Of a stretch of DNA of 64,000 nt, positions 12,841 through 26,239 are shown one piece after another. A program made the translations under genes and the position numbers. Source of the DNA: Tanypteryx hageni. Taxonomy: Eukaryota > Arthropoda > Insecta > Odonata > Petaluridae. The notes below the pieces were generated by a model. The model saw nothing but the letters and a program-made list of their open reading frames with translations, made no database searches and was not told the origin of the DNA. Every line of letters begins with the position of its first letter. Position 1 is the first letter of the stretch. The stretch lies in contig CM054112.1 in NCBI GenBank assembly GCA_028673005.1, forward strand, positions 26,824,124 through 26,888,123, given 5' to 3'.

Positions 12841-13570
12841 TCAATAACGTCCTATGGGGTTAAATGGAAGAATCGGAAAATCGCTTATAACTCTAAAACT
12901 ATTCATTGTTTTACGTTCAAACTTTCCGAAATTACTTGGCAATGCCACTTTTAATGTTAGGCTGCCAGCCGTCTAAATTAAAGTCATGGGTTCGATTTTA
13001 AGAGCGATTATTTTCTCCATTTGATTAACACGGAGATGAATGTAGCACATTAATCATTTGCATATTAAAATTACTTAGATTACTTAGAATTATCGTAGGG
13101 ATTCGAGATTTGAAACAACGAACGTCTAAAAGAATGAAATTTTGTTTTCTTGCTATCTATTTTCGAATAATCACCGAATTGGCCCACAAATGAATTTTTA
13201 ACGCGAAAATTTGGTGTATTTTTACGTAAAAATCTTTCGTCGTCCAGGTGATTTGCATTGTTGCCGGTTTAGTATAATTTCGTATGATTAACTGGGATTA
13301 TAATTACGCGTCGCATCTGTCCACTTATTCACGAAATTTTGACGCTATTTTGAAGTTTAAACAATACATTAGTAACGATAAACAATACGACTGTAGCGAA
13401 CAAATTAATATTCAATTATTCACTGATGTTGTGTTAATGAGTGTTCTTAAGTCAGATACAGAGATTAAAATTGCTGAATTTTAAAAAAGGTTTTGAGTAA
13501 ATTTTCTGCGAAAGATGAATGAGTTTTTAATCTTTGATTAAAAACAGAAAAATAAAAGAAATTTAATTAG
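12841..13570. other. Gene-free AT-rich DNA
   Basis: No gene, RNA or repeat is recognised. The short plus-strand open frame at 13284-13484 is AT-rich and matches no family I know. Confidence 0.4.
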
Positions 13571-13675
13571 GAGAAAGCGAGTGAGAATTGGAAGGAGAAA
13601 GGGAGGAAAATAGGAGGGAGAGGGGGCGGGAGAATGGGAGAGAGAGAGAGAGAGAGAAGAGGAGGAAGAATGGAA
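13571..13675 (+). repeat. Short polypurine tract ending in (GA)n
   Basis: About 100 bases of G/A on the plus strand with a (GA)n run at about 13636-13657. The flanking frames are low complexity. Confidence 0.75.
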
Positions 13676-13899
13676 AGTGCGTTAAATTTAATACTTAATC
13701 CACGCATACCCGTCATATTTGATATTAGTAGTTTATATAAACATCCAGGTTGTTTTCTCTTCCCTTTCATATTTTATAATCGATCCATACCATTTTCCAA
13801 AAAAACATTAATTGATCCACAATCAAAAAACGTCGTCGACCACTGCGCTACGGTACTTGATCCGTTTCGGACCTTTCATGGATCGATAGTTTCTCGCAG

Positions 13900-14160
13900 A
13901 TTCGATTTCGTTGGACTGTCCGAAATGCCGCCTGCGGTGAGAGGCGAGGGTGCTTATTTTAGAACTGCGTCTCCGCGAGGCGAAATGCCTCTGGGCACGC
14001 GCGCGCCGCAGAGTCCGCCTCGCGAAAGTGAAAGCGAGCGGCTCAATACACAAACTTGTCCACCTGGTCAGTGCTGCGTGGAAAACGGGCGTGAGCGACG
14101 CGACACGTCGCGGACGCTTTTGTCCTCGACCGACCGAGCCATGCGGCACGTGTTCTAAAC
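13900..14160. other. CpG-rich, GC-rich island
   Basis: The sequence changes from AT-rich flanks to dense CpG (words such as gcgcgcgc, cgcgac, ccgcctgcgg). Several frames are open on both strands, as expected in GC-rich DNA, and none encodes a recognisable domain. In insects with unmethylated CpG such islands can mark promoters or exons; here that is only a possibility. Confidence 0.4.
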
Positions 14161-17100
14161 AAAAGTCGGAATGATTTAAACTCGATCTCTCGGTTTATTT
14201 CACGGATAGACTTTTTAATACCTGTAGAAAAACCTTCGATTGCACGACAAACAAGCAACTTAAAAGAATACAAAAAATATTCCCGTTTCTTTGAAAATCT
14301 TTCGTGAATTATATATCCAGAGATAAATTCGAATTGATCGGATTTTTACGATAAAATTACCGTAAATCCCAAATTAATTTTCACTCCATTTCTACTCACG
14401 GGAGAAAACCGAGCCGCAGATGAGGTGTGTCCTCTGGCCGTCGTCCCCAGCAACATGTCGGCCGCCGAAGACCGCTCTCCGCACCTGATGCCGCTTCAGC
14501 ACGACCGCATTCAATACGCACGGCTCACTGACCGACCAACGGCGATGTCACAAGCCACACTCTTAAAAACTCCCCTCCGATGCGCACGGCTTTTAATGAC
14601 GGTAATAAAAAAGACAAGTCTCTCAACCTAGGTGCACCTCTTCTTCTCTCCTCGTCCACACTACCAATCCCGCCCTCCTGGCTCCGAAAAGAACAAAAAA
14701 CCACAGCCGCAGAAGTCGCCTTGAAGTGTGACTCTGACTCACGCACGAAAACTCCTCTCCTATGAACAGGGGGATGCAGTGGAGAAAGGGGACGGACAAA
14801 GAGGCAAATAGAACGAGTTACTCAGCACTACTTGGTCCTTTTACTAAACGATAAGGGCGGAGGGGGTTCATTGTGATTGCCTGGGAAACCAGCACGAGAG
14901 ACATCTAGCGAGCTGAGATGAGGATGAAGAGTGAAAGAGACGAAGCGAGTCTAGGATCCGAATCTACCCGCAAAATAAGTTTTATAGGAATCTCTTGACA
15001 TCGGCTCGTACGTATGCAATGCATACGCATTTAAAAAGCGTAAGATTACAGGCTTAACTTGACCTTCAGTCTACATGAAAAAAATATGTAAGCAGTACGT
15101 TTTATGCGAAGTATACAGAAATGTCAACATAATTAAGTATTTTTAAATAAAAGACAATAGCGTGTTTTAATTACGGAGAGTATTGAACGGGTCGCATCTA
15201 AGGTCTGGTTTCGGACTTAAATTAGCGCATCAATTAAGGAGTGCAGCTGAAGCAGGAAACTACATAGGATGTTGATTACGGTTTCCTGTACACACACTCG
15301 TTTAATAACGTCGCCTACTTTCTTTTCTTTACTTTAATCAGTAAAAGATTTGCTTTAATAACTTAAAGCAAATAAAGAAATTATATGTTACTCGCTACTA
15401 CCCATAATATTTGATTTTCTTTAAACGAGACCAATACATTCTTTATTATGAATAATAAATTCTTTGTTTGATTTTTAAGTTATTTTATCATCTATAGATT
15501 TTTCATTGTCAATGAATTGCCATTAAGGGTATACAAAGATATAATTAAATATCTAAGTATAGATGCGTTAACGGAAAGGTAAACATAGAAGCGCTAAGCT
15601 AATTCAAGTCAACAGTGGGCAGTACAAGGTCAATCGATAGAATAATAAAAGTACAGAGTACTTTGAATAAATACAACCTTACAGGATAACAGGGACGCAT
15701 TGTGATTATATGGAAAAATTAGCTGAGAGGATCTTCAAGAAAGATTTTTTATTTAATTTTGATTTGAATCGATTCAGATTCTCAGGAAATAATCCGGGGA
15801 TGTATTCGCTTATTAGATTTTTGGACGCTAGAGCCGAATTCGTCACCAAAAAGCTCTTCAATCTCTTGCCGAATTTTATTCAACTATTTGTAAGTAGGCT
15901 GCTTAGTTTTTAGTATCTCTCTAGGAAAACTTTTCGAAATTTCATAGGTATCGAGGAATGGCTAGTAGCGTTAGGCCTAAAATAATCCCTTATAACTACA
16001 ACACTTCGCGCCAATTTCACATTTACGTATGTGCACTTATTGATTTTAAGGGATAAACAGGTTGATTTACGTCTTGCTTCATAGGCTAATTATAGTACAT
16101 AACAAACTAATCCCGAGAAACTTTTAGTTAACGATCACCAGTTCCCCTCTTATTCCACGCTACTCATGTCAGCGCTTCATTCCCCACCTAGTACAATCTT
16201 TTCCCAAAACAATGTTCAACCTCCTCTCACCCAATAGCGCTCTCTATCTTCTGTTCATGACTTCCTCTTCCTCACCACTCCCCACCCACTATTCACCATT
16301 GACTCCTATTTTCGTCCACTCCCCTATCTCCTTGAACCAATCCCCTCCTTCTTTTCCCCTATTCTCACCTCCCAACCCCTCTCTTGTTGGTATATATTGC
16401 CTATTTTTTTAATGCTTGTGACCTGATTGCTTACAAAAACCGGTTGTGTTTCTCATTCATATGTGGAATCCAGCAAAAGTTTTTAAAAATACATTTTTGT
16501 ATTGTAAATTTTATTTAAATTATAGTTCATCGCGATAAAAAATATTATAGAAGCAGAACTATTTAGATGAAATTAATATCACGGTTTTTAACAATTTTCT
16601 CGATATTTTCCTGCGAGGTAAATGTACTTCACGAATCTCAGCAAATTTAGCCTGAATTCCCAAGGACCTCCGCAAAAATAATTCAAGGGCACGGTTTTTA
16701 TCAATCACTCGCGCAAAATTTGAAAATATTTTGCCAGACATTGTGCGCCACATTTTCCACAAAATCTTAGGATGACTGAGAACCTCCGTTCTTGCATTGC
16801 CGCTTATATTTTTTATCATCTCGGAACCAATTCCTGATGTATATCGCATCGATCGGAGAGAACATCATTGCTTATCGAAGCAGAAGATGTAAAAACAGAA
16901 TATCGCCCAGCGTAATCGGCCGAGGCATTCTCTTTCCATTCCAACCGTCGCGACGGCGCAGTTTATTTCTAATTCAATTTCACCCGATGACGGACCGCGT
17001 CCAATCGGAACACGCGATCGAAAGAGCGATAGTCGATCGGCGGCTATCGAGGGTCGTTAAAAACAATCCGTTCGATCTTTTCATCTCTCGCTAGCCGCAA

Positions 17101-19405
17101 AAGGATTCGGAGACGCAAAATCTAGATAAATATGCACGCGTCGATTACGAGGTTAAGAGATTTATTGCCACGCCTCCAGTAATGCTCGTCAAATGCTTTC
17201 GAAAAAATAAATAAAACACGTTCGATTACTCAAAAAGGCGCGCATACGACGCTTTTTAAAAGACGTGTCGATGCGCGATCACACTCCATAAACTGCCTCT
17301 ATGGCACGAATAGATTTCATTATTTTTTTAAGGCAGCGTAATTATTATCCTTCGCTCCCGTAATTTCGCGTTTCAACTGTACATTTTTTTAAGAACGGCG
17401 TAAAACGTCTCGGGGGATATGGAAGCGATGGCGCCGTTACAGCGCTAAATAATGCGTCGAATGACTTAAGCCTTATAAGATGGTTATTGACGTCGTCCTA
17501 TTTGAAAGTTGTTTCCAACCTTCCTCTCTCTTTAACGTTCAACGGCTTTGGTGCGCGAGGTGCTTTTTTCAGACCCTTCCACTCTTTCAGCTCCGGTTAT
17601 AAATATTCAATTGGGTCACTCGGTGCGACAGTGCAGAAGGCGAAAGTGGTATCGCAAAAAAAACTTGCGTCCGACAAGCTCTAGGAAGTCGGGTGAATAA
17701 GGTGACCGGTGGCCGTTTATAGTGAGCAGAGAAGGATATCTCCAAATAAAAAAAATAATTCCTTATCTCGCTAAGCGGATGTCAACAAACCCGTCGCAGT
17801 CTCAGAAGAGTTTATGCAGGGAGAAAAGGGAAGATGGGGCAAAAACATCTCCTGAAATTATAGAGTCGGAAGGAAGAGAGTATTGAATGACTTCTAGACG
17901 ATAATGGAACACGCTGGACGCAAGTCTGCTGTATTCATGCAAGGAAGATACGACCGATGCTCATCCAAACGAAGAACCTAAGTCTTACAGCAATAGAAAG
18001 GCCTACTGAGCCCTACAAGTATAGAAAACCTAGATTATAGACACATTATTGGAATCAACGATCGATGGATTTCGCGTACAACTACTGCTTTTAAAATGAA
18101 GCATAAGTTTATGGTTAATCAGCATAATAGCAGAGAATAGAACGGTTTGTTTATAAATTAACTACGTGCACCCATATTATGAATATTTTGTAGTGTATAT
18201 CCAATAATTTTTTATCTATAAATTAATTTTTTCACCCGAGCGAGTTATTCTTCCTACTAGCATTCCAATTCCGTACCTCGAAGTTAAAGAGCTTCTAATA
18301 TATTCTCGCATCCTAGTGTTCCATCAATATATGTATGTTGGCCATTTTATATTGATCGCTATTTCGCTAATAAAACGGTCGAGACTCGCCGAAAAGGGAA
18401 GAATATGGATAAATCCGTTGGAATGTGGAGAGCCATTCCTTCGCTAATTTCTCATTGGATTAGATCTTTCTTTCTGAGAAACTTGCAACTACAAACTAAA
18501 AAACATGGAGATAACTTCATCGAAGTCGCCCCTCCATGCAACACCACCACAAGGTGAATATTTAACATTCTCTGCACCAAATTGTGGGAGCGCCCAATTC
18601 GCACATTAAATAATTTACTTTCTCTGCACCCAACTCGCCGAACACAACCGGGCAAACAACGCCTCGAGTCAGCCACGTCACTTTATTCGGCCCGAGTTTT
18701 AGTTACCACATGGTGGCATACAATTCAAGGAAGAAACGCGATGCACAAAAAAAATGAAGTTACACATTTCAATTTGTCAAATTAACTAAATGAGGATATC
18801 CTAGAGTAGGAACTTAATATTATTTGCACTTTTCTGAAATAAACCGTTTTAAATGGAAACTTTAAAATAAAAACGTTTATTACAATCTAACCCACTTTTA
18901 TCTGCTAAAAATACAACAGATAAAATACGAGTATTCAAAAGTTTTAAACGACATCATGCCCCAAGTAACCCGTTGTATGCCTCTTCATAATTCTAATAAT
19001 TAAATTTGAATTAGATCAATATGCTCTTTTAAAAGGAATGGCTTTCAGCTCGCATTTTAAAATCCAGTTATAATCATCATTCCCGCAAGTGTTGTTTGCG
19101 AATAGCTAAAAGGTGTACATTTCCAATTTGGACTCTGTAAGGCGCGGAGGGGAGCGGGGTGAAAGGGAGTCATAGGATAATCAGCGCTCGTAGTCCCTGA
19201 GGCATGGAAATTGTGACAAGAGACGGTCGGAAAAACATCTCTCTATATACATCCAAATCCGCGAAAACGGAGAAAGCATCTCTCGTTTAGAAAATGCGAA
19301 GAAAGACTTTCGTCCATTCATTCGGGAGCGAAGCGGAATGGAAAAAGGATCGTCCATTTTGTTTTTTTTTTTAGTTGAGAAAATCCATCAATCTTAATCT
19401 CTCTT
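14161..19405. other. Gene-free; second GC-rich patch and AT-rich DNA
   Basis: A second GC-richer patch lies at about 14400-14740. It has a plus-strand open stretch (14425-14631) of unknown identity, with no clear splice donor or Kozak-type start. From 14800 to 16850 the DNA is AT-rich; 16830-17480 is again CpG-rich with many tcga/cgat words. No conserved protein, RNA gene or transposon terminus was recognised across these 5.2 kb. Confidence 0.35.
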
Positions 19406-19409
19406 GCAT

Positions 19410-19515
19410 CTGCTGCCTTCAAATCTCTCTCTCTCTCTCTCTCTGTCTCTCCCTCTCTGTCTCTCTCTCCATCCTACGTCTCTACCTGATTCCCTTTCCC
19501 CCTCCGCCTCTTTCT
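19410..19515 (+). repeat. (TC)n-rich pyrimidine tract
   Basis: A run of TC dinucleotides with tgtctc and ccctctc interruptions on the plus strand, preceded by a T-rich patch at 19360-19372. Confidence 0.8.
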
Positions 19516-22040
19516 TCCTCGCTCTGAATCCTACATTGACTTTTTCGTGCAGTTGGTTTTGCTAAAAGGGGAGAAAATCGACGGCAAAAATATAAAATTT
19601 CTATCCGTTGACCGAATTCCGCTACAAGCTCAGTTCAACTCATTGATGTTCACACGTCAAAATGTCTATTTCCATCCGTTGTTTACTATACATTTAGAAC
19701 ATTATTTTTGAGAAGCGCGAGTTATGACGAATTTTATCATCGTAATGATATATGGTGCTTCAGGTTTCGCTAATTTCATGTTGTTTGTCGATTCAAAGTT
19801 AACGCCCATATCAATTATAACTTATCAGAATAAATTTTCAATAACATCCACCATCTGTACAAACTAGCCGTCGATAAATTATTTCAGCCTTGTCCTTATA
19901 GACTACTTTGGACTAATCAATACAGGAAGGTAAATATTTAGTGTGCGAATAGAGCATACAAAATGAATTACATTCCACGTTTGCACAATGCAAGAAATGG
20001 AAGCTGAGCATTTGAACTGATTGCCTCCAACGGAATTACTGCAACGACTGGTTTAATGAACAATAATTATAAAAATATTTTTTTGGAGAAATACTTCGCA
20101 TTTTTCGTGGTCGAAATATGTTCGACGTCCTATGTCAAAAATTAAATCTTTCAATAAAACATCTTCGATAGATTCCTTTTTTCCTTATCCTCTTCCAGAT
20201 GATTGATTAAGAAAAAAAACGGAGAGAGTAGCGCACTCGGGCGAAAACCAGGAATTGAGCGCACATTCGATGGTAAGATAACTTTAAAAGTTGAAAAACA
20301 ATTCGACCATTTTTTGTTCATTCCATGATTCGCAAGAATGTAACACAAATCAATTGTAATCATTGGTTTATTTAGTTCGGAAGTAGAAACGAGATGAAAA
20401 TCCTCTAGAAGCTGAGATTATTTCCTTTAAAATTATATTTATTTTTTATTTTTATAAATATTACGGATCTCAATTCCAAATGTTTTAAAATTCAGATTTA
20501 GAAAATTATATACTTATTCGTGAGTTCAGGAATAAATGGATATACATACGCAACGCATTTTAAATGCCTACACAGAATTTTAAAAAAGGCAATTGCAAAT
20601 CGTGTTTCTGTCAAATTAAGATCTGGAGACATCAAATTGAAACGTGTATCATTGTCGATGACCAAGATTCGCGAGTAGGCATTAGTGAAGTTTAATGAAA
20701 GATTTTTTTAAATCTCAGCAAATAAAAAATTCAACTTTCCCCTTCAATTCAATATTTGCTCAGACTGTTTATTTATGATAGGCACTGATATTCCTTCCCA
20801 AATGTGTAGACTGAACTTTACGATTAGCGTGTATCTGCATCTGTTTCATAAGGCATTGCATCACTTTATCCTAGAGTTATCTTTTTTTGTGATAATAGTG
20901 GAAAACATGCTCCTCTCGATTCATCGCGTCAAAAATGATTCTTAATTCGCTCTTAAAATAGCCGATAAGAAGTCTATAGCCAAACAAACTTTCCGTTCGT
21001 TTTACAGCCCAATAATAAAGAATATCGAGTTAAAACCGTTGGATAATTCTCTCGGGTGAACGAGAATCGCTCTGCGCTCGCCAATCGTGATCGATCGCCG
21101 TTGACTTATACCTCAATTGCACAAGCCACACTCATCCACGTTATCCTTTTGGTCAAATAACTAAGAGTAAATGCCTCATATCTCTCTTAGGGAATAGTGC
21201 AAAAAGAAATTTTTTTCCTACTCGTGTCATATTAAACGGTAAAACAAGAGTCCAATATCTTCGTTATAGTTTTTCTGTTGAGGTTATTGCCCAAGGCAAA
21301 CGACTTTCTCGATTTATTTATACAAAGCATCCTTGTCGAGTATTTAATTATATTCCAACATCTATATTTTCCCAATTCCTATGAAATCCGAACAGATTTG
21401 CAGAGAGCGCAGGAAAACACTATTTTTCAATAACAGGATGAGAAATGGTTGTCTATCACATCTTTTTATATTTAACCGGATCCGTTCGTATTTTTCCCCA
21501 TTCAAATTAATAAAATGCGCATTGGAGATGTCCGCGCTGATTAAAATACCATTTGAATGTCACACTTAGATTATAAATTTCGTATAAAACGTAGGATGTC
21601 CTCCAACTATGGTTATTCACAAAATAATTTTAAACAAATTTCACCTATTACCGCAGGATTATTTACATTTAACACTAAATTACAGTCATAAATAAATAAA
21701 ATATTTAGAAAAGTAAGAAATCCAATGTAATAATTTCAACACGTTTGATAAACATCAGCACTTAGCACCAATCCTAATGACTTCCAGGCAAACACTTTCA
21801 CTCGCAATTTCTCCAATCGTTTTACAGCGAGAAATTGGATTCGAGAGGCGGTATCTAAGCGAGCATCAAATCATCAAATCGGTCGCTTCGCTCTGACGCG
21901 TACAAGTTGACTCTCCTCCGCGATAGATAGAAACAGGAAGATAAAAGTCTCTCGTGGGCTGCCAATGAACGCAGGACATAAAACATTTTCCCTCCGCTCG
22001 AATCGAGAATCCCCTCTCACATGCACCGGATGCAACACAC
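19516..22040. other. Gene-free AT-rich DNA
   Basis: No gene is seen. A small imperfect inverted repeat occurs at about 21800-21845, with arms around caatttctc and gagaaattg. Nothing else is recognised. Confidence 0.4.
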
Positions 22041-22045
22041 CAGTT

Positions 22046-22262
22046 CCCTTCTTTCCACTGCCTCTCCCTCCAAATTCCTCCTCCCCCTCTTCTCCCACCC
22101 TCACTCCTATCGACTCATACCCATTGCTTCCCAGTCTATTCCTCCCCCCTCACCCACCTCCTCCCGCTCTCGGTTTCAATCAGGGCGGACCAAAACGAGA
22201 GCGATTCCACAACACCCTCCCATCCTCCCCACCTCCTCCTCACCTCCTTCCCATCCCTTCTG
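22046..22262 (+). repeat. Polypyrimidine tract
   Basis: C/T-rich plus strand with many ccctcc and tcctcc words. It lies immediately before a polypurine tract of opposite strand bias, so pyrimidine- and purine-rich blocks abut on the same strand. Confidence 0.8.
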
Positions 22263-22311
22263 CACCTTCATATGACCCAACAAGGGATGTGGCGCAATGA
22301 TTTTGTGCGAG

Positions 22312-23095
22312 AGAGATAGAGGGAGTGATAGTGAGAGAAAGTGGTGCAACCGGCAGGGATGCTAGCGAAAGAAGAGATGGGAAAGGATAGAGCGAAAGGA
22401 GAGAGAGAGAGAGAGAAGGGATGGTGATGGAGAAGGGAAAATGAGAGTGAAGTGACGAGAGAATAGAGATAAGAGAGGAAAAAGGAGACAGAAGAAGGGA
22501 GGGAGGAAGGAGAGAGATGGGGAGGGAGAAGGGAGAGCGAACAATAAAGGACAGAGAGAGGAGAGATGAGCGGAGACAGGGAGAGAAAGATAAGAGTGAT
22601 TGGAATAGAGAGAAAAAAGGGGGGAATGGAGAGAGAAAAGAGACAAGAGAGAGGTAAAGAAGGGGGAATAAGGAAAGAAATGAGAAAGGGGGAAAATTCT
22701 AAATTGGGCAGAGTGGGAGAGAGTAGAGGAAAAGAGGGAAGGAGATAAGAGAGGAAAAGTTGAATATAGAGAAGCAGCGAGATGGACGAAAGGAAGATGT
22801 AGAGGCCAAACAGCAACGGAGAGAGAGAGAGAGAGGAAAGGAGGAACTGGCAATAAATATACAGAGTAAGGAAGAAGAATAGGATGAAGAGGGAGAAGAG
22901 GATGGTAGAAATAGGGAGGAGAGGTGCGATTGGGAAGGGAAAGAAGAGCGAGAGAGTGGAAGGGAGAGAAAGAGAGAACAACGATGTGAGAGAATAAGAG
23001 AAAGAGAAGTAGAAGAGACAAAGGCGAGGATATGCTGAGAGGGAATAAGAGAGGTTGTGGGAAGAGAGAGAGAGAGAGAGACGGAGGGCAAGGGA
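22312..23095 (+). repeat. Long polypurine tract
   Basis: About 780 bases of irregular gagaga, ggaagg and aaagag sequence with rare pyrimidines. The long minus-strand frames (over 200 residues) are made almost entirely of Ser, Leu, Pro and Phe and reflect lack of stop codons in the pyrimidine strand, not a gene. Confidence 0.92.
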
Positions 23096-25435
23096 GCGAT
23101 AAGCCTGGGAGAGAAGTATGTTTGCACTCTTGAAAAAGTCCGCGGCTGGGCGAAAAACGGCTTATATCGAAAGCGAATGGCTCAGCGCGGTCTTAGCGTT
23201 CGGCGATGGGTATTTTTCTCCGGGAACCAGTCGATGTGAACGAACTCCTGGGAAACTCGAATCCAAGAAGAACTCTCTCGCCACCCTATCGATAAAGCCG
23301 AGGGACGCTCGCCCTCTCGATAACGCAGCAGTTTCGGGCAAATGTCTGTGGATGGGGGTTTTACACTATATCTGGGGAAAACAGTTTGAAAAAAACGAAA
23401 TACAGTCGAAGACTATTTCCGACCAATTGCAGAAATCGTTTCGTAACTCCGTACTGCCACCGAGCTCTTACTGAAAAATGGTTCAGATTCGCAGTATAGT
23501 ATTTATACCGAAAAAATTTGCATAAGCGAATTAACCCTTTAATGATTAAATTTCATCGGCGTCTTAACAATTATTTATTTAAGCTGATTTGAATCGTTTT
23601 GTAAAATCGAATTGAATATATCAAGGCACAGTGAACAATAAAAGTTTTATCCGTCAAATTAAATATAACGAGACACAGAGGAACCTACTGTAAAATAGAA
23701 AGGCATATCTTAATGTTCTTGAAAATAAATCTAACATGTGGAAACCAATTATTACTCATCTACTACAGGAAGAAAGTTCCGTGTTTCCATGCAAAATATT
23801 ATGAATGAAGACAGGCAACAAGCAAGACAGAGAATCAAAAGTGACAATATACGCACACAGTTTTTTAATAAAAAATTTGAGAAAACTAAATTTCGATATT
23901 ACGAGGTGCTCGTACATGAAATGCAAAGAATTCCAAACTGTTACAAGATATAAAGAGAGAAAGAGAAATCGATTACTGATGAAACGCGATCCTCTAGAAC
24001 TGTTCGACGGATCGATCTCATGTCAGACGCAGACTTGATTAAGCTGTCAGCTTTGAAAATGATTAATAACCTTATTCTAAGTGGCACCTCTCACCAGCAG
24101 GTTATAAAATGCATCATAAATGTCAGTAGAACTCTTTTGGACAATTGCAAATCGATTATTATCCTTGGCTATTTATGAGAAATTACAACATCTGGGGTAA
24201 CTGCACTAACGTGAATTGTGCATGAGGCTGGAAAAATGTATATCCTCCGCTAAGATACAATACGGAAATTATGTATTTAAAAAGAAAACTCATTTCATCG
24301 TAATATATTCTAGCCCTTAAAGTTAGTGAAAGTTCGCCACATTCAAATTAATACCACAAAACTGGAAATTGTAGGGTGTTTATACTGATTATATGGTTAA
24401 TTTTTTACCATCTTCTAAGGTAAAACTCGAGCATTATTTATAATCCCCACTCTGATTAACTCTCTATTATCTTCAGGGATACCAAACTCAAAAATCTTCA
24501 AACATACGGGAATAACTAAATAATAATGACATTGTTAGTTACCTAAACTTATGCGTTTTTAAATACCTACGAGTTGATAAATGTAAAAAAGACGGTAAAA
24601 TTTTATCACTTTTGTTTTTATGGAAAATATCTAAACAGTTTGTAAATCCATCATAAGGGAATTCTGATCATAGCGTTGCGTATGTGTGAATGAGGTTAAA
24701 AGACAAGTAGAAATTGAAGCAAGTGATTTAGCTCGATGTCCGACCACTTGCTAGAGAGGCTTGTGCTTAAAAAATCTATCACAATGAAATTACATAAGAG
24801 GCGCGATTGCGTGTTTCTAAACACCAAGTGCATTTTCATAATCATTTATTAAATACGCCCTTTTTAGTGAATAATTTTTTTCGTGTTAAATAATATCATT
24901 GCAACATTTCATAAATTGCGCTATACCATTCGCTTCTCTGACCTTGGGTTTGAGAATATCAGAGCTTCGAGAAGAAGATACGAGGACGGACGGAAAATTT
25001 AAGGATTCTTTTAACGATTTCATCAACATTTTTAACGTGGTGCTTAGCAACTGCGTAGCGCGTTCAGGATTCTATATTTCTCGAAAATCCTCTCTGAAAA
25101 TAATGCAACATCAATTGGTGAGCACTTTGGACGGGAAAAAATGGAATGCCTCATGCGCAGCTAAAAGCCGTGAAATAAGAACTTCCTTGCTTACTCAACT
25201 AGGATCATTTTTAAGCTGTTATCAAATTCACATGGATTCGAAACAAGTATAATATTTTTCGTAGCATCGTTTATTCCCTGAGCGCAAAAACAAATAAACT
25301 AAAAACCCGCTCTTATCCGCAAAACTTTTTTTAAAATCCTTCCATTGCTACGTCACAGATTTTAAAAGTTCTTTTTTTTAATTCCACAATGCACCCGCGA
25401 GTGGAAGCCTGGACGAAGTGGATGTAGCGAAGATG
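23096..25435. other. Gene-free DNA
   Basis: Two open frames, 23118-23474 and 24899-25252 on the plus strand, are longer than most background here, but neither shows a domain or splice structure I recognise. The remainder is AT-rich. No transposon ends are recognised. Confidence 0.35.
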
Positions 25436-26010
25436 AATTGCGGAAAAAAAGACAGCGGAAAAAGCATTTGGATAAAGCGATGGCGGAGAGAATGCCAGTG
25501 AAAGGGAGGGAGGAGGAAGAGAGGAGGAAAAGAAGGGAGAGGCAAGGAGAGGGGCCGTGGGAAAATGCTATCTCAGAAGGCGAGAAAGAAAGGAGAAAAG
25601 AAGCGACAGATAAAGGAGAAAGGAGGTAGGATATGGGATGAATTTGAGTTTGAAGATAGAAAAGATGTATAGAGGAGGTTGTGAGAGAGAATGAGAGGAC
25701 AAGTAGATAAAGGGAGAAAAGTAAATTGAGAGAATGAGAGAGAGAAAATGGCGGAAATCTCCGAGTAAGAAAAAGAAAATTAACGAGATGGGACGAGGGA
25801 TAATGGGAAAACGAGAGAAAAAGAAAAAAGGGACACAATGACCTGAAGAAGGAATAGAGATGGGGGATATAAAGACAATCGAATAAAACGGGGAAAAACA
25901 CGAAAAACAAGACAGAGAATGGAGAGCAGGCGGAAGAGAGGGATGGATAGGGAGAAAGAGAATAGGAAGAGAGGAGAAAGAGAGAAGTAGAGAAGAAAAT
26001 GAAGCTAGAG
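25436..26010 (+). repeat. Polypurine tract
   Basis: G/A-rich plus strand for about 570 bases. Minus-strand frames of 160-180 residues are Ser/Leu/Phe/Pro-only and are artefacts of composition. A further GA-rich patch follows at about 26130-26190. Confidence 0.9.
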
Positions 26011-26239
26011 GGCGGAGGCGTGGGGCGCCTCTGGAAAGGAGGAACATAGCGACATCCCTGAGAGGCATTTCGCCCGGCTTTAGAAATGCGTCTCCGGTCC
26101 TTTATTCGGATCTACATTTCAAAGCTGATAGAGAAAGAAGCGAGAACATTGAGAGAGAGGAAGATAGAGGAAGAGAGAGAGGAACATGACAAACTGCTCT
26201 CAATCCGCGACGCCCCGCTGCATCCCGTCCTCGCCCTCA

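Noticed and set aside
14425..14631. Plus-strand open stretch in a GC-rich patch
   Set aside because: GC-rich composition makes open frames likely on several frames; no splice donor or homologous protein was recognised.
22268..23127. Minus-strand frames of 140-237 residues resembling hydrophobic membrane proteins
   Set aside because: They are the pyrimidine strand of a GA tract. Leu/Ser/Phe/Pro runs mimic membrane segments but come from CTC/TCT/TTC codons.
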